Assembly (NCBI GenBank): GCA_035606945.1
Contig: DATNDR010000021.1
Location: 5,485 to 69,484, forward strand
Direction: 5' to 3'
From: GCA-003244245 sp035606945
Lineage (GTDB): Bacteria; Actinomycetota; Actinomycetes; Mycobacteriales; Pseudonocardiaceae
DNA: 64,000 nucleotides
Shown: positions 41,256 to 52,271 of the stretch, piece after piece
Layout: each line of letters begins with the position of its first letter
Position numbering within the stretch: position 1 is the first letter of the stretch
Notes under the pieces: model-generated
The model's database searches: none
What the model saw: only the letters and a program-made list of their open reading frames with translations
Told to the model about the DNA's origin: nothing
Program-made: the position numbers and the translations under genes

Positions 41256-43049
41256 GTGAGTCCGCGGTCGAGGGGTCAGGCTGCGGTCGGGGCGCTCGCC
41301 GAGCGGGCGACCGAGGCATCCGCGGCGGCCAGCGAGCTGACCACGGTGGTGGGCACGGCATGGCGCCGCTCCTTGAAGATCCGAGTAGTGAGCAGCACGG
41401 TGGCGTTGTCGTCGACGGTCGTGCTGATACTGGGTGTGGTCTTGCAGGCCCAGCTTGCCCAGCGGCTGATCGAGAACAAGACGCAGGCCGCCCTGGTGCA
41501 GGCCGACAACAGCAGGGTGTTGGTGGAATCTGAGCTCGGTGCGGTGGATCCCACGTCGGCGTCGCTGGCCGGCCGGCTGACCACTGCCGTCGATCGCTTG
41601 ACCAATCCGGACCCGACGGGCAATGGTCCCGCCACGGCCAGCGCCGGCGCCTACGAGCCGGTGCTGGTCGACGGCGGCGGCCCGTCCGGAGAGGCCGGCA
41701 CCGGTCAGAAGATCGGTCCCCTGGACGATGTTCCTGCGGTCTTGCAGTCCGCGGTGGAACGGGGCGCGCTCGCCCACAAGATCACCACGGTGCGCCGGGG
41801 CGGTGCTGCGGTCACCATGCTGGTGGTCGGCATGCCGGTGGCCAGCGCGGGTCGCACCATGCAGCTGTACCTGCTGTTCCCGCTCACCGCCGAGCAGCGC
41901 ACGCTGACACTGGTGCAGTCCACCCTAGTGGTCGGTGGCGTGGTGTTGCTGGTGCTCATCGCGGGCATCGCCAGCCTGGTGAGCCGCCAGGTGGTGGTCC
42001 CGATCCGGCAGGCCGCCGAGGTGGCCGAACGCTTCGCCGATGGCCACCTCGACGAGCGGATGCCGGTGGTCGGGGAGGACGACATCGCGCGGCTGGGGAC
42101 CTCGTTCAACGAGATGGCCGCCAGCATCCAGCGGCAGATCCGCCAGCTGGAGGAGTTCGGTGAGCTCCAGCGGGGCTTCACCTCTGATGTCTCCCACGAG
42201 TTGCGCACCCCGTTGACGACCGTGCGGATGGCTGCGGATCTGCTGTATGACTCCCGCGACAAGCTGCACCCGGTGCTGCACCGCCCGACTGAACTGCTGG
42301 TGCGGGAACTCGACCGGTTCGAGGCGCTGCTCGCCGACCTGCTGGAGATTTCCCGGGTGGACGCCGGCGTCGCCGAGCTGCACCTGGAGATAGTCGACGT
42401 GCGCACTACCGTGGCGCATGCGGTGGCCGCGGTGCGCGCTGTGGCGGACCACGCCGGCACCCTCCTCGAGTTGGAGCAGCCGCCGGCCGAGGTGTACGCC
42501 GAGCTCGACCCGCGGCGGGTCGAGCGAATCGTGCGCAACCTGCTCACCAACGCCTTGGATCACGGGGAGGGTCGGCCGGTCGAGATGACGGTTGCCGCGG
42601 ACGCCCACGCGGTCGCCGTGCTGGTGCGCGATCACGGTGTCGGGCTCCAGCCCGGTCAGCAAGACCTGGTGTTCAACCGGTTCTGGCGTGGCGACCCCTC
42701 GCGGGACCGGCGCACCGGAGGTACCGGGCTGGGCCTGTCGATCAGCCTGGAAGATGCCCGGCTTCACGGGGGTTGGCTGCAGGCCTGGGGTGCCCCCGGG
42801 CAGGGCAGCGCCTTCCGGCTCACCTTGCCCCGCAGCCACGGTCGGGAGCTGACCGGCAGCCCGTTGCCGCTGGGACCCGACAGCGCACCGCGCACCGCAG
42901 CGGTGCCAGATCCTCAGGTCGTGGATCCCGAGGTCGTGGATCCGGTTGTGACGATTCACGAACCCGTGGATCCCGAAGTGGCGGATCCCGAAGTGGTGGA
43001 TCCCGTTGTGGCGGAGACCGTGGTACCGGCCGAGCCGGGGCGTCCATGA
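41256..43049 (+). CDS. mtrB: Sensor histidine kinase MtrB
   Basis: Membrane sensor kinase for MtrA. 597 residues: short basic N-terminus, helix near 50-70 (VALSSTVVLILGVVLQAQ), an extracytoplasmic sensor region to about 215, second helix, HAMP (VPIRQAAEVAERFADGHLDERM), H-box DVSHELRTPLTTVRM (His314), N-box RIVRNLLTNALDHGEG and GTGLGLSISLEDARLHGG. The tail is an unusual stretch of VDPEV-like pentapeptides. The GTG at 41256 follows mtrA by 13 bp with GAGGA upstream. Its TGA overlaps the lpqB ATG. Confidence 0.93.
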   Translation: MSPRSRGQAAVGALAERATEASAAASELTTVVGTAWRRSLKIRVVSSTVALSSTVVLILGVVLQAQLAQRLIENKTQAALVQADNSRVLVESELGAVDPTSASLAGRLTTAVDRLTNPDPTGNGPATASAGAYEPVLVDGGGPSGEAGTGQKIGPLDDVPAVLQSAVERGALAHKITTVRRGGAAVTMLVVGMPVASAGRTMQLYLLFPLTAEQRTLTLVQSTLVVGGVVLLVLIAGIASLVSRQVVVPIRQAAEVAERFADGHLDERMPVVGEDDIARLGTSFNEMAASIQRQIRQLEEFGELQRGFTSDVSHELRTPLTTVRMAADLLYDSRDKLHPVLHRPTELLVRELDRFEALLADLLEISRVDAGVAELHLEIVDVRTTVAHAVAAVRAVADHAGTLLELEQPPAEVYAELDPRRVERIVRNLLTNALDHGEGRPVEMTVAADAHAVAVLVRDHGVGLQPGQQDLVFNRFWRGDPSRDRRTGGTGLGLSISLEDARLHGGWLQAWGAPGQGSAFRLTLPRSHGRELTGSPLPLGPDSAPRTAAVPDPQVVDPEVVDPVVTIHEPVDPEVADPEVVDPVVAETVVPAEPGRP

Positions 43050-44770
43050 TGCGCGGGCGCGTGCTCACCATCCTGATCGTCTTGATCGTCGCAGCGCTTG
43101 CCACGTTCACCGGATGTGCCGCTATCCCGGCGAGTTCCGACATCGAGGTAGTGCGGTCGATGCCGGTCGGTTCGCAGCTGGCACCCCCGCCAGGTCCCGA
43201 GCGCGGCGTGGACCCGTTCCGGCTGGTCCGCGAGTTCATCGAAGCAACCGGTAGCGCGGCCAACGGGCACGCTGCGGCCCGCGCTTTTCTCACCCGCAAC
43301 GCCGCAGCCAGCTGGGATGATCACGCCAGCGTGACCGTGATCGAGGACGGCCCGGGAGCCGCGCCGCAGAGCGGCCCCAGTGCCGGGGTTCGCCGCATCC
43401 GGGTCGGGGGCTCCCGCCTGGGCACGCTCACCGCGGACGGCACCTTCATACCGGCCACGGGCACCTTCTCGGTACCGCTCGACGTGGTTAGCGAGCACGG
43501 TGAGTGGCGCATCTCCAATCCTCCGCCTGGCGTGCTGGTGGAGGCCACCTCGTTGCAGCGCAACTACCGTCAGGTTCGGGTCAGCTTCATCGATCCGAAC
43601 CGCGGCACCCTGGTTCCCGATTTGCGCTGGGTGCCTGCCCAACCGGCAGCCACACTACCCGGGCGAGTGCTCGATCTGCTGCTGGCCGGACCGTCTCAAC
43701 GGCTGGCTGGGGCGGTCCGGTCGGCGATGCCGGACGGGGTCCGGCCCCGATCCAACGTGCTGGTCAGCCACTCCGGCCGGACCGTGATCAACCTCAGTGG
43801 TCTGGATGCGCTCACCGAAGCCCAACGGCGGCTGATCGCGGCGCAGATCGTCGGATCCTTGGACGGCCTGGTGCCCGCTCCGCTGCGGTTGCTCGCCGAC
43901 GGCGAGCCGCTGGTGTCCGGGCAGCCCGAGTGGCGTCCGGCTGACATCACCTCCTACGCTCCGCCGACGGGGCCGCGATCGGACATTCCCGGCCAGGTGG
44001 TCGTCGGTGGGCGGTTGCGCAGCCTCAACGGCGCGCCGGTGCCGGGACCTGCCGGGGATGGCCGGCTCACGGTGCTCAGCGCGGCCCGCTCGAATCCGGG
44101 CGGGGAGCTGCTGGCGGCTGTTGTCGCCGGCCCGGACGGGCATCCCCAACTGCGGGTCGGTCCAATCGGCGGGGATCTCGCGGTGGCGCCGGTGGATGCC
44201 CAGACGATGAGCCGGCCGACGTGGCGGCCGTCAGGTACCGAACTGTGGACGGTCGTCGACGGGCGCTCGGTTGTCGGCGTGGCGCTGTCGGGAACCGGTC
44301 CGCCGTTGGCGTACTCGGTCGATGCCACCGAACTGGCCCGGCTGGGGCCCATCTCGCAGCTACGGTTGTCCCGGGACGGCGTACGGGTGGCCGCGGTGAT
44401 CGGTGGCCGGCTGGTGGTGGCTGCGGTGGTGACCGAATCGGGCACGATCAGCTTGCGGCATCCGCAGGTGCTGCGCGACGGGAACCTGCCGCCCACCGCG
44501 AGCGTGGACTGGGCACGTCCAGAACTTCTCGTGGTGGCCTCAGCCGGGCCGTCCCCGCAGGTCTCCTCGGTGTCGGTGGACGGCCTGACCCGGCGGCAAC
44601 TGTCCAGCATCAACCTGACCGGACCGCTGACCGATATCGTCGCCGCGCCCGGCCGCGAGATCCTGGTGGCCGACGCCACCGGACTGTGGGCGTATTCGGA
44701 CACCCAGGAGGTGTGGGAACCGCTGATCGGCGGCATCGGACCGGGATCGGTACCGCTGTACCCGGGCTGA
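43046..44770 (+). CDS. lpqB: Lipoprotein LpqB, MtrAB accessory
   Basis: Exported lipoprotein that modulates MtrB. 574 residues beginning MMRGRVLTILIVLIVAALATFTGC, a lipoprotein signal with FTGC lipobox. Then come the LpqB N-terminal region (MPVGSQLAPPPGPERGVDPFRLVREFIEATG), a GerMN-like module (LDLLLAGPSQRLAGAVRSAMPDG) and a C-terminal beta-propeller domain (RPTWRPSGTELWTVVDGR, LRLSRDGVRVAAVIGGRL). It overlaps mtrB by four bases (ATGA), giving the conserved mtrA-mtrB-lpqB operon. Confidence 0.93.
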   Translation: MMRGRVLTILIVLIVAALATFTGCAAIPASSDIEVVRSMPVGSQLAPPPGPERGVDPFRLVREFIEATGSAANGHAAARAFLTRNAAASWDDHASVTVIEDGPGAAPQSGPSAGVRRIRVGGSRLGTLTADGTFIPATGTFSVPLDVVSEHGEWRISNPPPGVLVEATSLQRNYRQVRVSFIDPNRGTLVPDLRWVPAQPAATLPGRVLDLLLAGPSQRLAGAVRSAMPDGVRPRSNVLVSHSGRTVINLSGLDALTEAQRRLIAAQIVGSLDGLVPAPLRLLADGEPLVSGQPEWRPADITSYAPPTGPRSDIPGQVVVGGRLRSLNGAPVPGPAGDGRLTVLSAARSNPGGELLAAVVAGPDGHPQLRVGPIGGDLAVAPVDAQTMSRPTWRPSGTELWTVVDGRSVVGVALSGTGPPLAYSVDATELARLGPISQLRLSRDGVRVAAVIGGRLVVAAVVTESGTISLRHPQVLRDGNLPPTASVDWARPELLVVASAGPSPQVSSVSVDGLTRRQLSSINLTGPLTDIVAAPGREILVADATGLWAYSDTQEVWEPLIGGIGPGSVPLYPG

Positions 44771-44805
44771 TCCACCGGCGCAAGTGCGCGTAGCCGGGGC
44801 TGGGG

Positions 44806-45624
44806 ATGGCCGGTACCGATGTGTACAACCGCACCGCCGCCGGGCCGTGGGGACCGGTGCGGCAACGCGGAGCGGGCAAGCTTGGCAGGGTGTTGAGCCA
44901 CCTGCTGGATCTGTTGCTGCCCGTCGACTGCGGTGGCTGCGGGGTTCCCGGCGCTGTGCTGTGCGGCGATTGCGAAGCACTGCTGGGCGCCCCGATCCGG
45001 GTACATCCGCCATCCTGCCCGGCAACCCCACCGGTCTACGCACTAGGCACCTACCACGGCCCCCTCCGCGCCGCGGTCCTGGCCTACAAGGAACGAGGCC
45101 GCCGCGACCTCGCCACCCCCCTGGGCACTGCCCTCGCCTCCGCCCTGCTCCACCCGCACATCGCTCACCCGTCCCCGACATGGAGCCATATCGGGGTCGA
45201 ACCGGCCACCAAAAGCCCGATATGTCTCCATGTCGGGAAGGAGATCTGGATGGTGCCGGTGCCGTCGACGCCCGCGGCGGCGGGGCGGCGCGGGGGGCAG
45301 CATGTGGCGCTGCTGGCGCGGCGGGCGGCCGCCGCGCTAGCGGGGGCGGGGGTGGCCGCCGCAGTTGCGCCGGCGCTGCGGATGGCCGCTGGGGTGCGCG
45401 ACTCCGTCGGGCTGACGGCGTCGGCGCGGCGCGCCAATCTGGCCGGGCGGGTACTGGCGCGGCGGGCCGGCTTGCCACCCGCCGGCACGCCCGTCGTGCT
45501 CGTCGACGACGTGGTGACCACCGGAGCGACCGCCGCGGCATGCACCGCGGCACTGGTCCGGACGGGTATCGCGGTATCCGCCATTGTGGTGCTCGCTGCG
45601 GCGGGTCGTCACACGGCGTTGTGA
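44806..45624 (+). CDS. comF: ComF family phosphoribosyltransferase-like protein, with in-frame palindromic insertion
   Basis: A 272-residue ComF-type protein: DLLLPVDCGGCG and CGDCEALLG (zinc cysteines), YHGPLRAAVLAYKERGRRDLATPLGTALA, VPVPS, SARRANLAGRVLA and the PRPP loop VVLVDDVVTTGATAAAC. Between ALLHPHIAH and WMVPVPS is a foreign block, SPTWSHIGVEPATKSPICLH..., encoded exactly by palindromic element copy D. The frame is kept, so the protein may still fold with an extra loop. The true start may be the GTG at 44890, nearer to the usual family start; ATG 44806 is the longest option. Some relatives are needed for DNA uptake, others are uncharacterised. Confidence 0.85.
   Translation: MAGTDVYNRTAAGPWGPVRQRGAGKLGRVLSHLLDLLLPVDCGGCGVPGAVLCGDCEALLGAPIRVHPPSCPATPPVYALGTYHGPLRAAVLAYKERGRRDLATPLGTALASALLHPHIAHPSPTWSHIGVEPATKSPICLHVGKEIWMVPVPSTPAAAGRRGGQHVALLARRAAAALAGAGVAAAVAPALRMAAGVRDSVGLTASARRANLAGRVLARRAGLPPAGTPVVLVDDVVTTGATAAACTAALVRTGIAVSAIVVLAAAGRHTAL
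45173..45237. repeat. Palindromic element, copy D, inside comF (22-bp arms, 20-nt loop)
   Basis: The left arm 45174-45195 and right arm 45216-45237 pair over 22 bp with one mismatch (C for A in the left arm). The loop is 20 nt (45196-45215), ending AAAAG, like copy A. It lies wholly in the comF reading frame and is open on both strands. The extra sequence is at a position where ComF proteins normally pass straight from the KERGRRD helix region to the VPVPS strand. Confidence 0.92.
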
Positions 45625-45756
45625 GCCTCGGCGCTGTGATACCAACCACAGCGTTGACCGTGGGACTCGGGAGGCCAAGCTCTGGCGATAGCCCGGCCGG
45701 GGTACTACCGTCCGGGCATCAGCATCGCTGCCCGTTCGGGAGGAGGCGAGAAAGCC

Positions 45757-45783
45757 ATGGTCCTGACGCCGGCGGTCGAGTGA
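45757..45783 (+). other. Possible leader minicistron upstream of hpf
   Basis: GGAGGAGGCG precedes ATG 45757, which opens the short frame MVLTPAVE and stops at 45781-45783. The stop overlaps a GTG (GTGA) opening a second frame of 16 codons to about 45830. It could be a regulatory leader peptide or chance. The comF-hpf gap (45625-45892) contains nothing else recognisable. Confidence 0.2.
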
Positions 45784-45892
45784 TCATCGTGGGTGGCCCC
45801 GAGCTGCTGCCGCCCAAGCATGACATGTAGCGATCACTGCCGTTTCTTCGGCGTCGACGAAGTCCCATTGGACAACGCGAGGAGGTCGCCCT

Positions 45893-46567
45893 GTGAATAT
45901 TGTCGTGAAGGGACGTAACGTCGAGGTTCCCGATCATTACCGGGTGCACGTTACCGAGAAGCTCGCCCGCGTCGAACGGTATGACCAGAAAGCCGTCCAC
46001 TACGACGTCGAGCTGTTCCACGAACGCAACCCCCGGCAGTCCAAGAGCTGCCAGCGGGTGGAGATCACCGGTCGGTGCCGCGGGCAGGTCGTCCGCGCAG
46101 AAGCATGTGGTTCGGATTTCTACGCCGCGCTGGACGCGGCGGTGAGCAAGCTGGACAACCGGCTACGCCGGGTCGCAGACCGCCACAAGGTGCACTACGG
46201 GCGCCGCCACCCCACCTCCGTCGCCGAGGCAACCGCACCACTGGCGGCCACCCTTGCCCCCACGATCACCGACACCAGAGAGCAGACCAATGGCCATCGC
46301 CAGCAGATGGATCTGCTCGAGGCGCCCGACCCGCAGGTCGACTACGAGGTACCCACACAGCGGTGGGAGTCACCGGACCTCCATGGACCCGGTCGCATCG
46401 TCAGGCGTAAGCGCCACTCCGCCAAACCCATGACCATCGACGAGGCGCTCTACGAGATGGAGCTCGTGGGCCACGACTTCTACCTGTTCTCCGACGCCGA
46501 CTCCGGACTGCCCAGCGTGGTGTATCGCCGGCACGGCTTCGATTACGGCGTGATCCAGCTCGTCTGA
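45893..46567 (+). CDS. hpf: Ribosome hibernation promoting factor, long form
   Basis: Binds the ribosome decoding centre and promotes 100S dimer formation in stasis. 224 residues: N-terminal S30AE domain (MNIVVKGRNVEVPDHYRVHVTEKLARVERYD, ... FYAALDAAVSKLDNRLRRV), a long linker, and the C-terminal dimerisation domain (IVRRKRHSAKPMTIDEALYEMELVGHDFYLFSDADSG, VVYRRHGFDYGVIQL). The GTG at 45893 follows GAGGAGG. Directly upstream of secA as in mycobacteria. Confidence 0.93.
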   Translation: MNIVVKGRNVEVPDHYRVHVTEKLARVERYDQKAVHYDVELFHERNPRQSKSCQRVEITGRCRGQVVRAEACGSDFYAALDAAVSKLDNRLRRVADRHKVHYGRRHPTSVAEATAPLAATLAPTITDTREQTNGHRQQMDLLEAPDPQVDYEVPTQRWESPDLHGPGRIVRRKRHSAKPMTIDEALYEMELVGHDFYLFSDADSGLPSVVYRRHGFDYGVIQLV

Positions 46568-46579
46568 GACCGTTGCACA

Positions 46580-46647
46580 ACATGATCGCCGTCTGGGTGC
46601 CCGGGACGACACAAGCTGTCGCGTACCGCACCAGACGGCGATCATGT
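46580..46647 (+). repeat. Long perfect hairpin between hpf and secA
   Basis: ACATGATCGCCGTCTGG (46580-46596) and its exact reverse complement CCAGACGGCGATCATGT (46631-46647) form a 17-bp stem with a 34-nt loop, starting 13 bases after the hpf stop. There is no T-run after it, so it is not a classical intrinsic terminator. It may stabilise the hpf mRNA end or belong to another dispersed palindrome family. Confidence 0.7.
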
Positions 46648-46766
46648 GGTTTACCGGCCGGACCTGACCTGCACTGATAACGTCACCACCTCCACTGGGC
46701 ATAACATGGCGCGCAGACCGACCCGCGCCTCGATGCGAGTGTCCCGATACGAGTGAGGTCCCACAG

Positions 46767-49604
<2,838 letters not shown>

Positions 49605-49613
49605 CCACCCCTT

Positions 49614-49675
49614 CCGGCGTGTCGCGTCCTGATGCGCCGCGTGTCGCGCTCCGGTGCACGGTGTGTCGCGCCGAT
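49614..49675. repeat. 22-bp-periodic GTGTCGC repeat, cluster 3 (3 units)
   Basis: GTGTCGC cores at 49619, 49641 and 49663, each exactly 22 bp apart, placed between the secA stop and the convergent gene. The flanking bases of each unit differ, but the core and period are strict. Confidence 0.82.
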
Positions 49676-50148
49676 CAGCGCGCTCGGTGCTGGCCGCAGG
49701 CGGCCATATCTCCGGCGGTGAGGCGCAATTGCAGGGTGGTGCACTGCCACCGATCACTGTGCTTTTCGAAGCGAGCGGCCAGTGCTCGGACGCCCGTGGT
49801 CAGCGTGACCACCGCGACCGCCTCCAAGGCGTCGGCGGCATGTTGCTGGGCGAACACCTTGCGCACCCGGGGTTGCAGATGACCCGCGGTGTCCTGAAGC
49901 GAGGCCAGGTAATCGAGCACGTCGGGACGCAGGATTGTGGACAGCTGGCGAGCGCTCCGCCGGCCGCGGAGTCTTTCCACCACGGCGCGCAGGACTCGCT
50001 CAGCCAAGAGGGGCGCTGTGGGATCGGTGGCCGGTAGCGCCGTGGTGGGCGGTGGCTCCGCCGTCGCCGGCGTGGTGACCGGCAGGATGTCTACCAAACG
50101 GCGTAGCACCGGCCGCTGCTGATGCGGTTCAACGATGCTTGTGGTCAA
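49675..50148 (-). CDS. Rv3235 family protein
   Basis: A 157-residue protein in the same place, beside secA, as mycobacterial Rv3235, a family of unknown function. The N-terminal third is Pro/Thr/Ala-rich. The conserved part is helical: LAERVLRAVVERLRGRRSARQLSTILRPDVLDYL, then RVRKVFAQQHAADALEAVAVVTLTTGVRALAARFEKHSDRWQCTTLQL. The best start is the TTG at 50148, six bases after GAGGAGG; an in-frame ATG at 50235 would add 29 unconserved residues. Convergent with secA. Confidence 0.75.
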   Translation of the reverse strand: MTTSIVEPHQQRPVLRRLVDILPVTTPATAEPPPTTALPATDPTAPLLAERVLRAVVERLRGRRSARQLSTILRPDVLDYLASLQDTAGHLQPRVRKVFAQQHAADALEAVAVVTLTTGVRALAARFEKHSDRWQCTTLQLRLTAGDMAACGQHRAR

Positions 50149-50363
50149 CGAACCCTCCTCGTCGTAGGACCGCGCGCAGTGAGCGCGATCAATCGACGGC
50201 GGGGCCGGAGACGCCGTAAAGCCGGCCCTCGGCATTGACGCCGGGGACCGCGGGCACCGGATCGGAGGAGGGGCCCCAGTCCGGTAGCGCAGAGTATGCG
50301 CCCTGTTGCACAGCGTTGTCAGCCCTTGTCGCCGAACTGGGTGTAGACCTGGGGCCTAGTGGC

Positions 50364-51221
50364 TCACTCCGGTATCCGGCGACTTCTCGGACCGCGTGGG
50401 GGACGCCGACTGCTGCGCGCGACTGCGGCACGGCGACGAGCCCAGTCGAAGCACACCACCGCGGCGGCGCTGGCGACATTGAGCGACTCGACGTCGCCCG
50501 CCATCGGGATGCCGACCCAGCCGGTGAGTTGGGCGGCGACACCGGGGGACACGCCTGCGCTCTCGTTGCCCAGCACGTAGGCCACCCGCGGCGGCGGTGG
50601 CGCGCCGAACAGTGAGCGGGCTCCCGGCGCTGAGGCGGACAGCCCGAGTACCGCGAACCCGGCTGCGCGTAGCGTGGCGCAGCCCTGCTCCGCGGTGGCA
50701 GTGCGCAGGACCGGGGCGTGAAAGGCCACCCCCGCCGACGCCTTGATCACCAGCGGATCGATCGACGGCACTCCCCGGCGGGGCAACACGACGCCATCGA
50801 ATCCCGCGGCGGTCGCGGTGCGCAGGATCATGCCCACGTTGGCCGGGTTGGTGATCGCGTCTAGGACGAGCACTGCCGCCGGGTTACCCAGTGCCTTCAG
50901 CGCGCTGTCCAGTGACCGCATCTGCGGTGCCACTACGTCGGCCAGCACTCCCTGGTCGTGCCGACCATTGCCGGCGAGCACCTTCACCCGGTGCGCCGAT
51001 GTCCGCTGCACCGGTACCCGCCGGCGCGCCGCCGCGTCGAGGATCTCCTCCACGGTGTCGCCGTGGGCGTGCACGGCCACGACCACCTTGTCGATGGTCA
51101 GTGCCGGGTTGATCAGTACCTCCAGCACCGGTTTGCGGCCGTAGACGGTGATGAAAATGTCTCGCGGGCTCGCGGCCTGCCGGCTGGCAGGGCCGTCGCG
51201 CTGATCGTCGGGAGGCGGCAC
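50364..51221 (-). CDS. TrmH/SpoU family RNA 2'-O-methyltransferase
   Basis: About 285 residues. The N-terminal substrate domain has YGRKPVLEVLINPALTIDKVVVA. The SPOUT domain carries the three knot motifs: LVLDAITNPANVGMILRTATAAGFDGVVLP, VAYVLGNESAGVSPG and IPMAGDVESLNVASAAAVVCFDWARRR. The target RNA (tRNA Gm18 or 23S) cannot be told from sequence alone. The GTG at 51221 is chosen; further in-frame codons to 51416 are not similar to the family. It is divergent from the DUF6912 gene. Confidence 0.85.
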   Translation of the reverse strand: MPPPDDQRDGPASRQAASPRDIFITVYGRKPVLEVLINPALTIDKVVVAVHAHGDTVEEILDAAARRRVPVQRTSAHRVKVLAGNGRHDQGVLADVVAPQMRSLDSALKALGNPAAVLVLDAITNPANVGMILRTATAAGFDGVVLPRRGVPSIDPLVIKASAGVAFHAPVLRTATAEQGCATLRAAGFAVLGLSASAPGARSLFGAPPPPRVAYVLGNESAGVSPGVAAQLTGWVGIPMAGDVESLNVASAAAVVCFDWARRRAAVARSSRRPPRGPRSRRIPE

Positions 51222-51437
51222 GCACTCAGGGTAAGGCGACGTCCGCGGAGGCTGCGGCAGGTGGTGATCTAGTTTGGTCGAGCCGTGGTGCCCGTTGTTT
51301 CGCGCCGGTCGAGGGCCTCGGCTCGTTACCGGTGCTGCTACCGAATCCCGACCGACCCACAGCCGACACGCCGCACTCCGATACAGTGCGTTTGGCCAGG
51401 TACACGCCATGATCACGGAAGGTGTGGCTCGCTGCCG

Positions 51438-51941
51438 ATGAGGGTCTACATCCCGGCCACACTCGCGGCGCTACGCCGGCTTGTCGAGTCCGGGGAAATG
51501 ATCCCGGTCGCCGGTACCGCTTTCGCCGTCACCCCGATGCTCCGGGAGTCCTACGCCGCTGGGAATACCGAGGAACTGGAGTACGCGGCGATGAACGACG
51601 CGGCCCGGGCGTCCCTGCGGCTGCTTGCCGTCGAGCTGGACGGCGATTCGACGGTGCTCCCGCGGCGCGTGGTCGTGGCCGCCGACGTCGAACGGGTCCG
51701 CTTGCGCGCTGACCTTGACGATGCCGCGGTCACGGTAGGTGGTCCAGTACCGCTGTCTGCGGTCGCCGCCGTGCATGTCGACCTAGCGGAGGCCGAGGAT
51801 GCGGTGCGCGCCGCGGCGGCGGTGGTGGACGCGGCCGACCTCGGCGATCCGGACGCCAAGTTCACCCTCGGCGACGCGGAGGACCACGAGATGGCCTGGT
51901 ACGCCACCCAAGAGATCCCTTTCCTGCTCGAACTCCTCTGA
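51438..51941 (+). CDS. DUF6912 family protein
   Basis: A 167-residue actinobacterial protein of unknown function starting MRVYIPATLAALRRLVESGEM, then AGTAFAVTPMLRESYAAGNTEELEYAAMNDAARASLRLLA, RRVVVAADVERVRL and the C-terminal HEMAWYATQEIPFLLELL. These blocks recur in the family. The ATG at 51438 is the obvious start. The gene is single and followed 17 bases after its stop by an array of 22-bp repeats. Confidence 0.75.
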   Translation: MRVYIPATLAALRRLVESGEMIPVAGTAFAVTPMLRESYAAGNTEELEYAAMNDAARASLRLLAVELDGDSTVLPRRVVVAADVERVRLRADLDDAAVTVGGPVPLSAVAAVHVDLAEAEDAVRAAAAVVDAADLGDPDAKFTLGDAEDHEMAWYATQEIPFLLELL

Positions 51942-51957
51942 TCAGACCCGCCGTCAT

Positions 51958-52250
51958 CCTCGCGTGTCGCGTTCCGCCGCCCGGTGTGTCGTGCCCAGCC
52001 GCTCGGTGTGTCGCGCCCAGCCGTCCGGTGTGTCGCATGGTCGAGAGCGTCTCCGGTTGCGCCGGTGTGTGCGCAACCGGGCCGCGGCATCGACCGGTGG
52101 AAGACCACGGCTCTGGACATCCGGCGGTGGCGTCAAGCAGCTGGGCACGACACACCGAGCGGCTGGGCACGACACACCGGACGGCTGGGCACGACACACC
52201 GGACGGCTGGGCACGACACACTGGAGAGGAGAGCCCGACACGCCGGGCTT
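51958..52250. repeat. Inverted array of 22-bp GTGTCGC repeats, cluster 4
   Basis: Four direct units (GTGTCG cores at 51964, 51986, 52008, 52030, each 22 bp apart) are followed by five units in reverse orientation (CGACAC starting at 52148, 52170, 52192, 52214, 52236, again 22 bp apart). Within each arm CCCAGCCG and GGTGTGTCG recur almost exactly. Between the arms is a perfect hairpin, CCGGTTGCGC (52053-52062) and GCGCAACCGG (52071-52080) with an 8-nt loop. The region lies between DUF6912 and pruA and could fold into a stem of roughly 90 bp. Confidence 0.85.
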
Positions 52251-52271
52251 GGGGAAAGGAGGGAGGGTCCG

